14,295 nt of DNA from Flavobacteriaceae bacterium UBA2540. GTDB taxonomy: Bacteria > Bacteroidota > Bacteroidia > Flavobacteriales > Flavobacteriaceae. Where the stretch lies: NCBI GenBank assembly GCA_002340765.1, contig DDMS01000033.1, forward strand, positions 94,151 through 108,445. Direction: 5' to 3'. A model generated the notes under the pieces. The model ran no database searches. It saw nothing but the letters and a program-made list of their open reading frames with translations, and was not told the DNA's origin. Numbering within the stretch: position 1 is the first letter of the stretch; the number at the start of each line of letters is the position of its first letter. This document shows positions 14,170 through 14,295 of this stretch, piece by piece. Made by a program: the position numbers and the translations under genes.

Positions 14170-14295
14170 GGGACTCAATTTAGAAAATTCACTATATGGC
14201 GGTACATTCGGATTGTAATACTTAACTACGGCATATGGCAAGACCCATTGCCCATTCCAAGGAACAATCTCTTTTTGTACACTTCTAACCCTCTC
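14137..14295 (-). CDS. S1 sulfatase paralogue, C-terminal end (cut by window edge)
   Basis: The last 52 residues and TGA stop of a gene that continues beyond the right edge. It reads IVPWNGQWVLPYAVVKYYN, then VPPYSEFSKLSPEEQDLMKS. Aligned with the end of the 12584-14062 sulfatase (IIPWKGKAVLPYEV, LSAEEQDLMKSKQ), about half the residues are identical with no gaps near the end, and the last 35 bases are identical. No catalytic residue is visible in this piece, so the sulfatase assignment rests wholly on that paralogy. It is in the same orientation, 74 bases upstream, and presumably belongs to the same operon. Confidence 0.85.
   Translation of the reverse strand, partial: ERVRSVQKEIVPWNGQWVLPYAVVKYYNPNVPPYSEFSKLSPEEQDLMKSKQ

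Noticed and set aside
1..14295. Insertion sequences, tRNA genes, CRISPR arrays or SusC/SusD genes
   Set aside because: None found: no transposase motifs, no spaced repeats, no tRNA-like clover-leaf seen by eye, and every long frame is accounted for by the listed genes.

Overview
The window looks like chromosomal DNA of a marine, polysaccharide-degrading member of the Bacteroidota, most likely Flavobacteriaceae. The supporting signs are strongly AT-rich DNA, the density of secreted sulfatases, a GH26 glycanase beside them, Bacteroidota-style lipoprotein signals, and fragments of a type IX secretion (T9SS) C-terminal sorting domain. This is read from protein families, not from a phylogenetic marker. 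Every gene I can support is on the minus strand, so transcription runs from right to left.

From 14295 down to 4079 lies part of a sulfated-glycan utilization locus. It holds the 3' end of one sulfatase, then four complete sulfatases, a fifth that overlaps a GH26 glycoside hydrolase by four bases, the GH26 itself, and a sixth sulfatase of the iduronate-2-sulfatase-like type. All six complete sulfatases keep the cysteine of the C-x-P-[ST]-R signature that is oxidised to formylglycine, together with the N-terminal Asp-Asp and distal Asp-Asn/His metal ligands. The maturation enzyme (FGE or anSME) is not in the window. Two sulfatases carry lipoprotein signals and the other four carry Sec signals. 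Gaps are short (4-base overlap to 156 bases) and I saw no TAnnTTTG promoter on the coding strand, so this looks like the downstream part of one long operon. No SusC/SusD pair, regulator or transporter is present; these probably lie beyond position 14295. The exact glycan cannot be read from the sequence. GH26 points to a beta-mannan or beta-1,3-xylan type backbone, and six different sulfatases point to a heavily sulfated algal or diatom polysaccharide.

From 4078 to 2849 lies the most unusual part. A secreted alpha/beta-hydrolase clearly related to the PETase/cutinase group of polyester hydrolases is flanked by the two complementary halves of one T9SS sorting domain. The N-terminal half follows the hydrolase in frame, after a TAG stop. 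The C-terminal half, with a TAA where its conserved tyrosine should be, lies just upstream of the hydrolase start. The hydrolase start region also carries an in-frame 24-base tandem duplication. The locus looks like a tandem-duplicated or permuted hydrolase plus sorting-domain gene that has decayed.

From 2848 to the left edge are central-metabolism genes: a small class I transaldolase, an 84-codon remnant of a HAD phosphatase, glycerol-3-phosphate dehydrogenase (glpD), and the first 35 codons of glycerol kinase (glpK). Together these feed three-carbon and sugar phosphates into glycolysis and the pentose phosphate pathway.
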